Origin: Mycobacterium sp. MFM001
GTDB taxonomy: Bacteria > Actinomycetota > Actinomycetes > Mycobacteriales > Mycobacteriaceae
Direction of reading: 5' to 3'
Length of the DNA: 64,000 nt
Assembly: GCF_003402475.1 (NCBI RefSeq)
Contig: NZ_BFAB01000001.1
Span: 539,333-603,332, forward strand
Position numbers and translations under genes: made by a program. Below the pieces are notes generated by a model. It ran no database searches and was not told the DNA's origin. It saw nothing but the letters and a program-made list of their open reading frames with translations. This document shows positions 19,327 through 26,649 of the stretch, piece by piece (the first letter of the stretch is position 1; each line of letters opens with the position of its first letter).

Positions 19327-19420
19327 TCGAAGGTCTCGCCCACCGACCGATCGGCCGGTTCGCCAGCCGGGCTGTTCGCCAGTATGTCGACTCGACGATT
19401 GCGGGCTACTCCCCTTCGCT
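19327..19420 (-). ncRNA. yybP-ykoY manganese riboswitch
   Basis: Read on the minus strand the leader contains GGGGAGTAGC (19414-19405), the hallmark of the yybP-ykoY aptamer, then GTCGACATACT, and GAGACCTTCG (19337-19328). P1 is visible: CGAAGG just before GGGAGTAG pairs with CCTTCG at the 3' end, and GCCC after AGTA pairs with GGGC before GAGACC. The class senses Mn2+ and usually controls GDT1, MntP or P-type exporters. It ends about 55 bases before the exporter ATG. Confidence 0.85.
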
Positions 19421-19549
19421 AATTGCCCAGGCTAGCGGTCGTCATCGATCGGCACCAGCGCGCGGGGCGAGTTCGGGTAGCCGTATTTCTCGATTCGCCA
19501 AGTGGCGGTTTGCGATTCGACCCACTGACAACCGAGACGTCGGAATGCG

Positions 19550-20086
19550 TTATGCGGCAAGCAGCATCGCCAGAATCGCCGTGTCGGGATGGCTGATGGG
19601 GTCGACGCCGACGCGGCTCACCATCGAGGTGACGGTCCCGTCGGCTTCGGCTTCCACCCACGCCGCCCGGTGTTCCAGTCCCAGATACGGCAAGCCGGGC
19701 AACAACACGCAACCCGACGCCGCCCCCGTGCATTCCGGCAACGAGGGCATGGTCTCCGACGGCGGATGCAACATCAACAGCGCCGGCGGTTGACGATCTG
19801 CGAAATAGCCTGGCTGGATTGCCGATTCGCCGACGACGGGTCCTTCTGCCAACACTAGGCCGACCGTGCCCGGCGGTGCCGGCGACTCCGGCAACTCCTC
19901 GCGAGCACCGAATACCGTTGTGGTGGAAAGCAATCCGGGCAGCGACGCGACCCTGACGGCAACCATCAGCAGCTGCGCCCACTCCTTCGTCGAATCAGGC
20001 CAGCGGCCGAAGATCACGAAGCCCTTCAGGACGCCGTGTGAATGGAACGGGGCGACCTCGACGGCCCTGCCTGACCCAGTTTCCAT
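19550..20086 (-). CDS. Conserved hypothetical protein (Rv3847 type)
   Basis: 178-aa protein matching the length of Rv3847, which sits next to sodA in M. tuberculosis. It starts METGSGRAVEVAPFHSHG and contains VIFGRWPDSTKEWAQLL, VLLPGLPYLGLEHRAAWVE and DPISHPDTAILAML. It has no signal peptide, membrane helix or catalytic motif. GGAGGG lies just before the ATG at 20086. Function unknown. A strong terminator separates it from sodA, so it is probably transcribed by itself. Confidence 0.8.
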   Translation of the reverse strand: METGSGRAVEVAPFHSHGVLKGFVIFGRWPDSTKEWAQLLMVAVRVASLPGLLSTTTVFGAREELPESPAPPGTVGLVLAEGPVVGESAIQPGYFADRQPPALLMLHPPSETMPSLPECTGAASGCVLLPGLPYLGLEHRAAWVEAEADGTVTSMVSRVGVDPISHPDTAILAMLLAA

Positions 20087-20200
20087 ATGGCCCTCCGCGA
20101 TACCTCATTCGCAACACCCCGGTGGGTCGATGAGCACAGCATGCGCTTGGCGATGAATACCCGCAAGCGGACACGGCCAACCGCGGCTGACCGACGCAAA

Positions 20201-20232
20201 AGGGGCGCCGCGCGAACTGCGCGACGCCCCCT
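20201..20232 (-). terminator. Intrinsic terminator of sodA
   Basis: Hairpin AGGGGCG-C-CGCGC / GCGCG-A-CGCCCCCT with loop GAACT. On the minus strand it is followed directly by TTTT. It lies 17 bases past the sodA stop. Confidence 0.8.
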
Positions 20233-20248
20233 GCCGAAGCCTGCCGGA

Positions 20249-20872
20249 TCAGCCGAAAACCAGCCCCTTGGTCTTCGAGGTCGCGGCCTCGTAACGCGAC
20301 TGCACGTCGGCCCAGTTGACGACGTTCCAGAACGCCTTGACGTAGTCCGCCTTGACGTTCTTGTACTGCAGGTAGAAGGCGTGCTCCCACATGTCGACCT
20401 GCAGCAGCGGAATGATGCCCAGCGGGACGTTGGCCTGCTGGTCGTAGAGCTGGAACGTCAGCAGCTTGTCGCCGAGGCTGTCGTAGCCGAGCACCGCCCA
20501 GCCCGACCCCTGCAACCCGTTGGCTGCGGCGCTGAACTGAGCCCGGAACTTGTCGAACGAGCCGAACGCGTCGTCGATGGCCGCGGCAAGCTCACCGGTC
20601 GGCTTGTCACCGCCGTTCGGCGACAGGTTCTTCCACCAGATCGAGTGGTTGACGTGACCGCCGAGGTGGAAAGCCAGGTTCTTCTCGTTCAAGAAGATCG
20701 CGGAGTGGTCGTCCTTCTCGCGTGCTTCCGCGAGTTTGGCCAGCGCATCGTTGGCACCCTTGACGTACGTGGCGTGATGTTTGCTGTGGTGAATTTCGTT
20801 GATCTGACCAGAGATGTGCGGCTCCAGCGCGCCGTAGTCCCAGTCCAAATCGGGCAAGGTGTAGTCAGCCAC
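20249..20872 (-). CDS. sodA: Superoxide dismutase (Fe/Mn type)
   Basis: 207-aa enzyme converting superoxide to hydrogen peroxide and oxygen. Metal ligands match M. tuberculosis SodA: His28 (EIHHSKHH), His76 ([10 protein letters not shown]), and Asp160 and His164 ([15 protein letters not shown]). There is no signal peptide, though the family is exported in mycobacteria by a SecA2-linked route. GTG 20872 has a strong GGAAGGAAG site. Its closeness to a manganese-regulated exporter may be relevant, since the metal choice of the enzyme depends on the cell's Fe/Mn balance. Confidence 0.97.
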   Translation of the reverse strand: MADYTLPDLDWDYGALEPHISGQINEIHHSKHHATYVKGANDALAKLAEAREKDDHSAIFLNEKNLAFHLGGHVNHSIWWKNLSPNGGDKPTGELAAAIDDAFGSFDKFRAQFSAAANGLQGSGWAVLGYDSLGDKLLTFQLYDQQANVPLGIIPLLQVDMWEHAFYLQYKNVKADYVKAFWNVVNWADVQSRYEAATSKTKGLVFG

Positions 20873-21029
20873 TCCGCTTCCTTCCTTCGATGATCGTTGC
20901 TGATCTGCTTCTGACGCTCACTCACAAGGTTTCCACCGGGCAATCAAGCCCAACATGATCAACCCTGCTCCATGACTGCGCGCACCGCAACAACGGGTGC
21001 ACCCCAGTGCATACCCCGCGGGCGCGACT

Positions 21030-21185
21030 TCAGACCAACACGATGACGGCGAGGACCGCCAGCAAAACCAGGGCGATCAGACCGGCGCGCACGCCGGCGA
21101 GCAGGTAAGAACGGTTACAGGCAGGGGAACTGCCGTACCAATGCGACGACGTCGGCGACTGTGGTCCGACCGGTTGCGTCGTCAT
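21030..21185 (-). CDS. Small single-pass membrane protein (51 aa)
   Basis: Short frame starting MTTQPVGPQSPTSSHWYGSS and ending in one hydrophobic helix (LIALVLLAVLAVIVLV, about residues 36-51). The polar N-terminus plus C-terminal helix suggests a tail-anchored or small regulatory membrane protein. No homologue is recognised, and the ribosome binding site is poor. It stands alone between sodA and a DnaA-box cluster. Confidence 0.45.
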   Translation of the reverse strand: MTTQPVGPQSPTSSHWYGSSPACNRSYLLAGVRAGLIALVLLAVLAVIVLV

Positions 21186-21567
21186 CGAATGACCCTGACC
21201 TGCACGTCCAACTCGCCTCCAGTGAGATGAGTCACAAATGAGTTTGGTGGTCGCGATCATAACGCCTTATGAACCGCCGGAGAAAATTGAACCGGCGTCA
21301 GCGCGCTGACCAGCGATTGCCGGGTGGCCCAACGGGATGCTTAGCGCGGCGATGGATTTCGCTCACGGCTTGGCAGGGTTGTCGATTGGCGCGCCCGTGA
21401 TCGCCCTGTTATCCACAGCCGCCGCCCCGCCGGACCTATTGACTCCACGTCAAACATCGCCGGTTGCACCCTGGCGCTGTGGATAAGCCTGTGGAAACTG
21501 TGGATAGCCATTGGTAGCTGAGACGCGAATTCTGCAGTGCCGGCCGGCGCATGCCAAGATCGAGTCC
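21186..21567. other. Intergenic region carrying DnaA boxes
   Basis: 382 bases without a supported gene, between a small minus-strand frame and the rhodanese gene. The recognisable content is a cluster of four DnaA-box-like nonamers at 21409-21507. The rest shows no hairpin or repeat I can support. Confidence 0.5.
21409..21507. promoter_or_regulatory. Cluster of four DnaA boxes
   Basis: TTATCCACA, a perfect DnaA box, at 21409-21417. On the other strand are TGTGGATAA (21478-21486, perfect), TGTGGAAAC (21490-21498) and TGTGGATAG (21499-21507), the last two touching. Four boxes in 99 bases is far above chance for high-GC DNA. There is no adjacent dnaA or dnaN, so this is not oriC as usually placed. 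Confidence 0.65.
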
Positions 21568-21912
21568 ATGCTCGGTGAACCGGTGGTTGCGCAAACGGAC
21601 GTCGCCGCGTTGCCGGCCGAGTTCGGCTCGGCGGCGGTGTTGCTCGATGTGCGCGAGGACGACGAGTGGAAGCGCGGCCACGCCGCCGACGCCCGGCACA
21701 TCCCGATGGCCGAAGTGCCGGCGCGCCTCGGCGAGATCGACCGCGACGCCGAGCTGTACGTCATTTGCCATGCCGGTGGCCGGTCCCTGCGGGTGGCGCA
21801 GTATTTGCAGCAAAACGGTTACCGGGCAATCAACGTCAGCGGCGGGATGCTGGCATGGGCGGGCGCCGGGCGCCTGGTGATCACCGACGACGGCGGCCCG
21901 GGCAGCGTCTGA
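21568..21912 (+). CDS. Rhodanese-domain sulfurtransferase
   Basis: 114-aa single rhodanese domain. LLDVREDDEWKRGHAADARH is the CH2-type entry motif; the active-site loop is VICHAGGRSLRVA with the catalytic cysteine at about residue 70; VSGGMLAWAGAG closes the domain. It is expected to transfer sulfane sulfur in the cytoplasm; the partner is unknown. ATG 21568 fits the domain start. DnaA-box-like sites lie 60 to 160 bases upstream, so DnaA could influence its expression. Confidence 0.85.
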   Translation: MLGEPVVAQTDVAALPAEFGSAAVLLDVREDDEWKRGHAADARHIPMAEVPARLGEIDRDAELYVICHAGGRSLRVAQYLQQNGYRAINVSGGMLAWAGAGRLVITDDGGPGSV

Positions 21913-21990
21913 GGACTGAGCTCCCGCTTCCGAGACGTTTTAAGCTGGTGCGGTGATCCGCGCCGGCGACGATTTGACACTGAGCGATGA

Positions 21991-22020
21991 GGTGGGGGCA
22001 CCTCCCGCTTGTGGGGGAGA
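21991..22020. repeat. GC-rich hairpin element before the DUF4328 gene
   Basis: GGTGGGGGCACCTCCCGCTT followed by GTGGGGGAGA contains the inverted arms CTCCC / GGGGAG. The sequence resembles a short palindromic element I associate with intergenic regions of other mycobacteria. Copy number cannot be judged from this window, where only one copy is seen. Confidence 0.3.
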
Positions 22021-22029
22021 GCGGCGCTC

Positions 22030-23055
22030 ATGATCCAAGCGTGCTCACAGTGCGGCACACGCTGGAATGTGCGCGACCGCCAGCGGGTGTGGTGCCCGCG
22101 CTGCCGCGGGACGCTGCTGCCGCCGTCCACCGAGGGGCAGGCGGTCGACCCGCGTTGGAGCGCTCGCAGCGCCGCGCCCACGACCGGCCGGCGGATGCCG
22201 CCGCGGCTGCCCCCGGGTTACCGGTGGATCGCCGTTCGGCCCGGCGCGCCGCCGCCACCGCGCCGTCGTCGTCGGCCCCTGGGGCCCACCCCCCGCTACG
22301 CGGTCATACCGCGGTGGGGACTGGCCGATCGCGTCGAACCGGGGGCGGCGACGCCGGCCGCGGCCGTGCCATCCGGCCCGCCAGCGGCACGGGTGCGCAC
22401 CACGCTGTTCGCCAGCGTCGTGGTGTTGGGCATTGCGGCACTGGTGCATGTCGTGCGCTACCTGCTGCTGATCATCAACCGCGGCACCCTGCTCAACCCG
22501 TGGGTGGCGGGCGCCGCACTGTGGCTGGGCGTCTTGGCCAGCGCCGCCGCCATCGCGATGGTGATCACCTGTGCGGTGGTGCTGATCCGATGGCTGATCG
22601 CGCGTCGCGCCGCCGCGTTCGCGCATTACGGCCTGCCCGAGCCGCGTTCGCCGCGTGCACTGTGGGCCGGCTGCTTCATACCGCTGGTGAACCTGCTGTG
22701 GGCCCCGGTGTACGTCATCGAGTTGGCGGCCACGGAAGACGTTTTGCCGCGGCTGCGCAAACCCATCCTGGTGTGGTGGATCGTGTGGATCGTCAGCACG
22801 GCGGTGGCGCTCTTCGCTATCGCCACCAGCCGGGCGCAAGATGCCCAGGGCATCGCCGACAACACCGTGACGACGATATTTGCGTACCTGGTGGCCGCGG
22901 CCGCGGTGGCCGCCACCGGGCGGGTGTTCGAGGGCTTCGAGCGCAAACCGGTCGAACGGCCGGCCCACCGCTGGGTGGTGGTCGCCGACGATCGCGGCGA
23001 CGCGCCGGGATCCGCTCCGGCTGTTGAGTCGGAGGGCGAGGAACCGGCAGCATAG
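22030..23055 (+). CDS. DUF4328 membrane protein with N-terminal zinc ribbon
   Basis: 341-aa protein matching Rv3843c in length and place. The N-terminus has a zinc ribbon, CSQCGTRWNVRDRQRVWCPRC (Cys at about 5, 8, 22 and 25). A proline/arginine-rich linker follows, then about six membrane helices of the DUF4328 type (for example VVVLGIAALVHVVRYLLLII, LWLGVLASAAAIAMVITCAV) with the motif WAGCFIPLVNLLWAPVYV. Start ATG 22030 has GGGGGAG upstream; GTG 22009 is possible. Function unknown. glpQ1 begins five bases after its stop, so they are probably one operon. Confidence 0.85.
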   Translation: MIQACSQCGTRWNVRDRQRVWCPRCRGTLLPPSTEGQAVDPRWSARSAAPTTGRRMPPRLPPGYRWIAVRPGAPPPPRRRRRPLGPTPRYAVIPRWGLADRVEPGAATPAAAVPSGPPAARVRTTLFASVVVLGIAALVHVVRYLLLIINRGTLLNPWVAGAALWLGVLASAAAIAMVITCAVVLIRWLIARRAAAFAHYGLPEPRSPRALWAGCFIPLVNLLWAPVYVIELAATEDVLPRLRKPILVWWIVWIVSTAVALFAIATSRAQDAQGIADNTVTTIFAYLVAAAAVAATGRVFEGFERKPVERPAHRWVVVADDRGDAPGSAPAVESEGEEPAA

Positions 23056-23059
23056 GGAT

Positions 23060-23884
23060 ATGACGCGGGCCGACGAGGTGCTCGCCCGGCACCCACACGT
23101 GGTAGCCCATCGCGGCGCCTCGGCTGCTCGGCCGGAACATACCCTGGCCGCATACGATCTCGCGCTCAAGGAAGGCGCCGACGGCGTCGAATGCGATGTA
23201 CGGCTCACGCGGGACGGCCACCTGGTCTGCGTGCACGACCGCCGGCTGGACCGCACGTCCACCGGAGCCGGTCTGGTCAGCACGATGACGCTGGCGGAGT
23301 TGCGTGAGCTGGAGTACGGGGCCTGGCACGACAGCTGGCGCCCCGACGGCGGTCATGGCGACAGCGGGCTGCTGACGCTCGACGCGCTGGTCGCGCTGGT
23401 GCTGGATTGGAACCGGCCGGTGAAGATCTTCATCGAAACCAAGCACCCGGTCCGCTACGGCGCGCTGGTCGAAAGCAAGGTGTTGGCGCTGCTGCAGCGG
23501 TTCCGGATCGCCACGCCCGCCTCCGCAGACCGCTCCCGCGCGGTGGTGATGTCGTTTTCGGCGGCGGCTGTGTGGCGCATCCGGCGCGCCGCGCCGCTGC
23601 TTCCCACGGTGCTGCTGGGCAAGGCCGCGCTGTATTTGGGCAGCAGCGCGGCCTCCGCCGTCGGGGCCACCGCGGTCGGGCCGTCGATTGCGACGCTGCG
23701 TGAGCATCCCGAGCTCGTCGACCGCGCCGCGGCCCAGGGCCGGGCGCTGTACTGCTGGAACGTCGACCACTACGACGACGTCAGGTTCTGCCGGGAAGTG
23801 GGCGTGGCATGGCTGGCCACCCGCCATCCCGGCCGCGTCAAGGCCTGGCTGCAGGACGGGCTGACCGGCGCAGGTCTCGACTAG
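23060..23884 (+). CDS. glpQ1: Glycerophosphodiester phosphodiesterase
   Basis: 274-aa GDPD-family enzyme, same length as Rv3842c. VVAHRGASAARPEHTLAAY holds the catalytic His and Arg (about residues 16-19). ECDVRLTRDGHLVCVHDR supplies the metal-binding Glu/Asp and the second catalytic His. KIFIETKHP gives another metal Glu, and ALYCWNVDHYDDV closes the barrel. It hydrolyses glycerophosphodiesters to glycerol-3-phosphate and an alcohol. No signal peptide is seen, so it is cytoplasmic or exported by another route. In M. tuberculosis the next gene is bfrB, which is not present here. Confidence 0.93.
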   Translation: MTRADEVLARHPHVVAHRGASAARPEHTLAAYDLALKEGADGVECDVRLTRDGHLVCVHDRRLDRTSTGAGLVSTMTLAELRELEYGAWHDSWRPDGGHGDSGLLTLDALVALVLDWNRPVKIFIETKHPVRYGALVESKVLALLQRFRIATPASADRSRAVVMSFSAAAVWRIRRAAPLLPTVLLGKAALYLGSSAASAVGATAVGPSIATLREHPELVDRAAAQGRALYCWNVDHYDDVRFCREVGVAWLATRHPGRVKAWLQDGLTGAGLD

Positions 23885-23890
23885 ACCTGC

Positions 23891-24991
23891 TTAGGGTCCG
23901 TCGAGATCCGCCGGCGGTACGGGTGCATCCGCGGCCAGCGCATCGAACAGGTGGGCCGCCGCGTCGTGATCCCACACCACGACCGAGCCGGAGTCGGAGC
24001 CGGTGAACTCGCCGATCGGCACCGTCAGCGTCGTCGTCGAGCCGCGCAGCGACCAGCCCAACCGCGCGAGATCCCAGACATGGTCGCCCGCATCAACGGT
24101 CAGGGCCTCGGTGGCGGCATGCGGCACCGAATACCAGCGCCACGGGTTGAGCCACACCCCCGGACTGACGGCACGGTGCAGCAACGCCGACATGACCCGG
24201 CGCTGGTTGACCATTCGGTCCAGGTCGGCGCGCGGGGTCGCCCGGGTGCGGACGAAACCGAGCGCGGTCGGCCCGTCGAGGCGTTGGCAACCGGCCGGCA
24301 GGCTGATTCCGGCCAGCGGATCGTCGATCGGCGTGGCCGGGCAGGCGGTGACTCCGCCGAGCGCGTCGACTAGGCCGGCGAAGCCGCTGAAGCCGACTTC
24401 GACGTAGTGGTCGAGGCGCAGCCCGGTGGCTTGCTCGACCGTCTGAGCCAGCAACGGCGCGCCGCCCATCGCGAACGCGGCGTTGATCTTGTCGCGGCCG
24501 TAGCCCGGGATCGGCACGTAGGAGTCGCGCGGAATCGACACCATCGTCGTCGGCGTCGCGGAGCCGATCGCCGGCACGTGGACCAGCAGGATCGTGTCGG
24601 TGCGACCGTTGCCGATGTCGCCGCCGGTGGCCAGCGCCTGCTGCTGCTCGACGGTGAGGCCTTGGCGGCTGTCCGATCCGACCAGCAGCCAGGTGGTGCC
24701 ATGGCCGGAGGCCGGTCGGCCCGGATAGTCGGTCAGCACCGGCTGGCGGTGCAGGGCGGTGTCCATCCACAGCGCACCGCCGAGGACGCCGGCGCTGACC
24801 AGCAGCACCGCGATCAGCAGACTGGCCGAAATCACTTGGCCCCACGCGCGTTTGCGGCGCGGGCGTGGCGTAGCCGGTTGTGCGGGCGGCCGACGGACGG
24901 GCGGAGACGGCGGTGGCGGGGGCGCCGGCCGGCGATAGCCGGGATCGCGCCGCAGAACCGGTGGCGGCTCGCGTCGGCGGTCGGCCGCCAT
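23891..24991 (-). CDS. LytR-CpsA-Psr (LCP) family cell wall ligase
   Basis: 366-aa protein with a proline-rich cytoplasmic N-terminus, one membrane helix (about residues 52-74, VISASLLIAVLLVSAGVLGGAL) and an external LCP domain. Domain motifs are TTWLLVGSDSRQGLT, GRTDTILLVHVP, SIPRDSYVPIPG (Arg and Asp binding polyprenyl pyrophosphate), KINAAFAMGGAPLLAQTVE and LGFVRTRATPRADLDR. LCP enzymes in mycobacteria attach arabinogalactan to peptidoglycan. The ATG shares one base with the stop of the upstream CPBP gene (TGATG), so they are coupled. It is not at this place in M. tuberculosis. Confidence 0.9.
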   Translation of the reverse strand: MAADRRREPPPVLRRDPGYRRPAPPPPPSPPVRRPPAQPATPRPRRKRAWGQVISASLLIAVLLVSAGVLGGALWMDTALHRQPVLTDYPGRPASGHGTTWLLVGSDSRQGLTVEQQQALATGGDIGNGRTDTILLVHVPAIGSATPTTMVSIPRDSYVPIPGYGRDKINAAFAMGGAPLLAQTVEQATGLRLDHYVEVGFSGFAGLVDALGGVTACPATPIDDPLAGISLPAGCQRLDGPTALGFVRTRATPRADLDRMVNQRRVMSALLHRAVSPGVWLNPWRWYSVPHAATEALTVDAGDHVWDLARLGWSLRGSTTTLTVPIGEFTGSDSGSVVVWDHDAAAHLFDALAADAPVPPADLDGP

Positions 24992-25752
24992 CAGTGCAAC
25001 CACCCGAGGTGACTGCGCAACAGCGCGTAGCCGACGAACGCCACACTGTCGATGAGGCCGTGGGCGATCACCAGCGGCCACAGCCGGCCGCTGCGCTGCC
25101 AGACATAGCCGAACACCAGTCCCATCGCCAGGTTGCCCAGCCCCGCGCCGAAGCCCTGGTAGAGGTGGCAGGCGCCGCGCAGCAGGCTCGAGTACACCAC
25201 CGCCGCCCCGGCCGATACGTCCAGCTGCCGCAGCCGGGTGATCAGGTAGCCGACGACAATGACCTCCTCGGCCCAGCCGTTGGCGAACGCGGCGGCCACC
25301 AGCATCGGGATCCGCCACCAGGTGTCGCTCAGACTCGACGGGATCACCGACGCGTTGAGGCCCAGCATCCGCGCCGCGACGTAGAGCCCCAGCCCGGGCA
25401 GCCCGATCAGCGCGGCCAGCCCGACGCCGCCGCCCAGATCAGCAGGCCAGGAAAAGCGCCCCAGCCCGATTGCCGCGGGGCGTAAACCGCTGCGCCACAA
25501 CAGGTACAGCCCCAGCCCGCCCCACGCGATCAGCTGCACGACGAACGCCGCATTCAACCCGAGGTCGACCAGGTCGAAGTAGGACCGCCGCGGGTTGAGC
25601 GGAATCCGCTGGGCGCTCAGATTGCGCAGCACCGCGTCGGTGAGTTGCAGGACTGCGGTGACCGCGCTGACGCCGAAGGTGACGCCCAGGACGACGACGA
25701 CCTCGATGCGCAGCGCGCGTCGCTGCACCAACTGATCCTCGGGCGCGGTCAC
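24991..25752 (-). CDS. CPBP-family membrane protein (Abi-like protease fold)
   Basis: 253-aa protein with about seven to eight membrane helices. The CPBP region reads WAEEVIVVGYLITRL, then RGACHLYQGFGAGLGN and LVIAHGLIDSVAF. The paired glutamates and the two histidines of the metalloprotease site are present, but the arginine of the usual EExxxR motif is replaced by valine, so protease activity is uncertain. Start GTG 25752. It is coupled to the downstream LCP ligase, suggesting a role in membrane or wall assembly. Substrate unknown. Confidence 0.82.
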   Translation of the reverse strand: MTAPEDQLVQRRALRIEVVVVLGVTFGVSAVTAVLQLTDAVLRNLSAQRIPLNPRRSYFDLVDLGLNAAFVVQLIAWGGLGLYLLWRSGLRPAAIGLGRFSWPADLGGGVGLAALIGLPGLGLYVAARMLGLNASVIPSSLSDTWWRIPMLVAAAFANGWAEEVIVVGYLITRLRQLDVSAGAAVVYSSLLRGACHLYQGFGAGLGNLAMGLVFGYVWQRSGRLWPLVIAHGLIDSVAFVGYALLRSHLGWLH

Positions 25753-25782
25753 CTCGACACGGTAACCGCACCCCGGCGGCGT

Positions 25783-26562
25783 CTAGCCCCGGCGCGCGCG
25801 CAGGCCGTTCACGAACGGGCAACCCATCAGCACCCGGATGGCCTGGCTGAGCCCCACCACGTCGTCCACCGGCTTACGGAACGGCAGCCGCACGTCGCGG
25901 TCGCCGTCGGCGGCTTCGATGCGCAGCCGCACGCCGTACCGGTCGATGCCCAGCGGCCGGACATCTCCGCGCCGCAGCCGGGCCGGGAGCCGCGAGGCCA
26001 GTCGCGCGACGACGTCGCGATGAGCGCTGTCGAGGTGGCGAATCCAGCACGACTCGAGCGCGCAGAACGGGTCCGGCCGGGCGTCCAGCAGGGCCGCGAC
26101 GCCGACGGACTCGGCGCCGGTGGCGTCGGTCACCACCACCGAGTCGATCTCCAGGCGCAGCAGCGCGTAGCGGGCGTCGTCGTCGACGGGCGGGCTCGAC
26201 GCCGCCGTGTGCACTTGCAGCAGCGCAGGATTCGCATCCTCGGTGGCGATCAGGTCGAGCATGGCGGGCACCGCGGGCATCGGCACCGGCTGGAGTCGCC
26301 CGCGGATCCACACCAGCGAGCGCACCGGCTCACGCAGCGGCAGCGGCGCGTAGTCGGCCAGTTCCAGCACGGCCTGCGCGCCGGGCGGCGCTGGTGCGTC
26401 GAGCGGCGCAGCGACGGCGAACGACCCGTCGCTGAGCAGGTGGTGCAGCGGCGTGGTGACCGGCTCGGCGCCCTCGATCGCCAGCAGCGCGCCGTTGGCC
26501 CGGAGGCAAGTGCTGCGGATCCGCTCAGCGGTTGTCGGCGCGGTGCAGGGGGCGAGGGTCAT
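25783..26562 (-). CDS. DUF2470-type protein, iron-regulated (Rv3839 type)
   Basis: 259-aa protein corresponding to Rv3839. A flavin-reductase-like split barrel seems likely from LLSDGSFAVAAPLD, PVRSLVWIRGRLQPVP and YALLRLEIDSVVVTDATG. The C-terminal part, RDVVARLASRLPARLRRGDV then DRYGVRLRIEAADGDRDVRLPF, is the DUF2470 domain seen in heme-utilisation proteins. The ATG at 26562 follows a close match to the IdeR box by 18 bases, so it should be repressed when iron is plentiful, as known for Rv3839. Function is probably linked to iron or heme; not proven. Confidence 0.85.
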   Translation of the reverse strand: MTLAPCTAPTTAERIRSTCLRANGALLAIEGAEPVTTPLHHLLSDGSFAVAAPLDAPAPPGAQAVLELADYAPLPLREPVRSLVWIRGRLQPVPMPAVPAMLDLIATEDANPALLQVHTAASSPPVDDDARYALLRLEIDSVVVTDATGAESVGVAALLDARPDPFCALESCWIRHLDSAHRDVVARLASRLPARLRRGDVRPLGIDRYGVRLRIEAADGDRDVRLPFRKPVDDVVGLSQAIRVLMGCPFVNGLRARRG

Positions 26563-26580
26563 CGATCACCATCCTTCGAG

Positions 26581-26599
26581 TGAGGTAAGCCTAACTTAA
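26581..26599. promoter_or_regulatory. IdeR iron box
   Basis: Read on the minus strand, TTAAGTTAGGCTTACCTCA matches the 19-bp mycobacterial IdeR consensus TTAGGTTAGGCTAACCTAA at 16 positions. It lies just upstream of the Rv3839-type gene and about 50 bases from the divergent pheA. Confidence 0.8.
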
Positions 26600-26636
26600 C
26601 TAGATCGCGGCGGACGGCGCAAGGCTCTGCACCGGA

Positions 26637-26642
26637 TAGGGT
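26637..26642 (+). promoter_or_regulatory. -10 element of pheA
   Basis: TAGGGT seven bases before GTG 26650; fits a leaderless promoter and decides the pheA start. Confidence 0.5.
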
Positions 26643-26649
26643 TTTGGTC

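Noticed and set aside
21409..21507. Chromosomal replication origin
   Set aside because: DnaA boxes are present but there is no dnaA-dnaN context and no clear AT-rich unwinding region; recorded as a DnaA-box cluster only.
25230..25318. Upstream extension of the LCP gene to 25318
   Set aside because: The extra residues overlap the CPBP gene in another frame; the coupled ATG at 24991 gives the normal proline-rich start.
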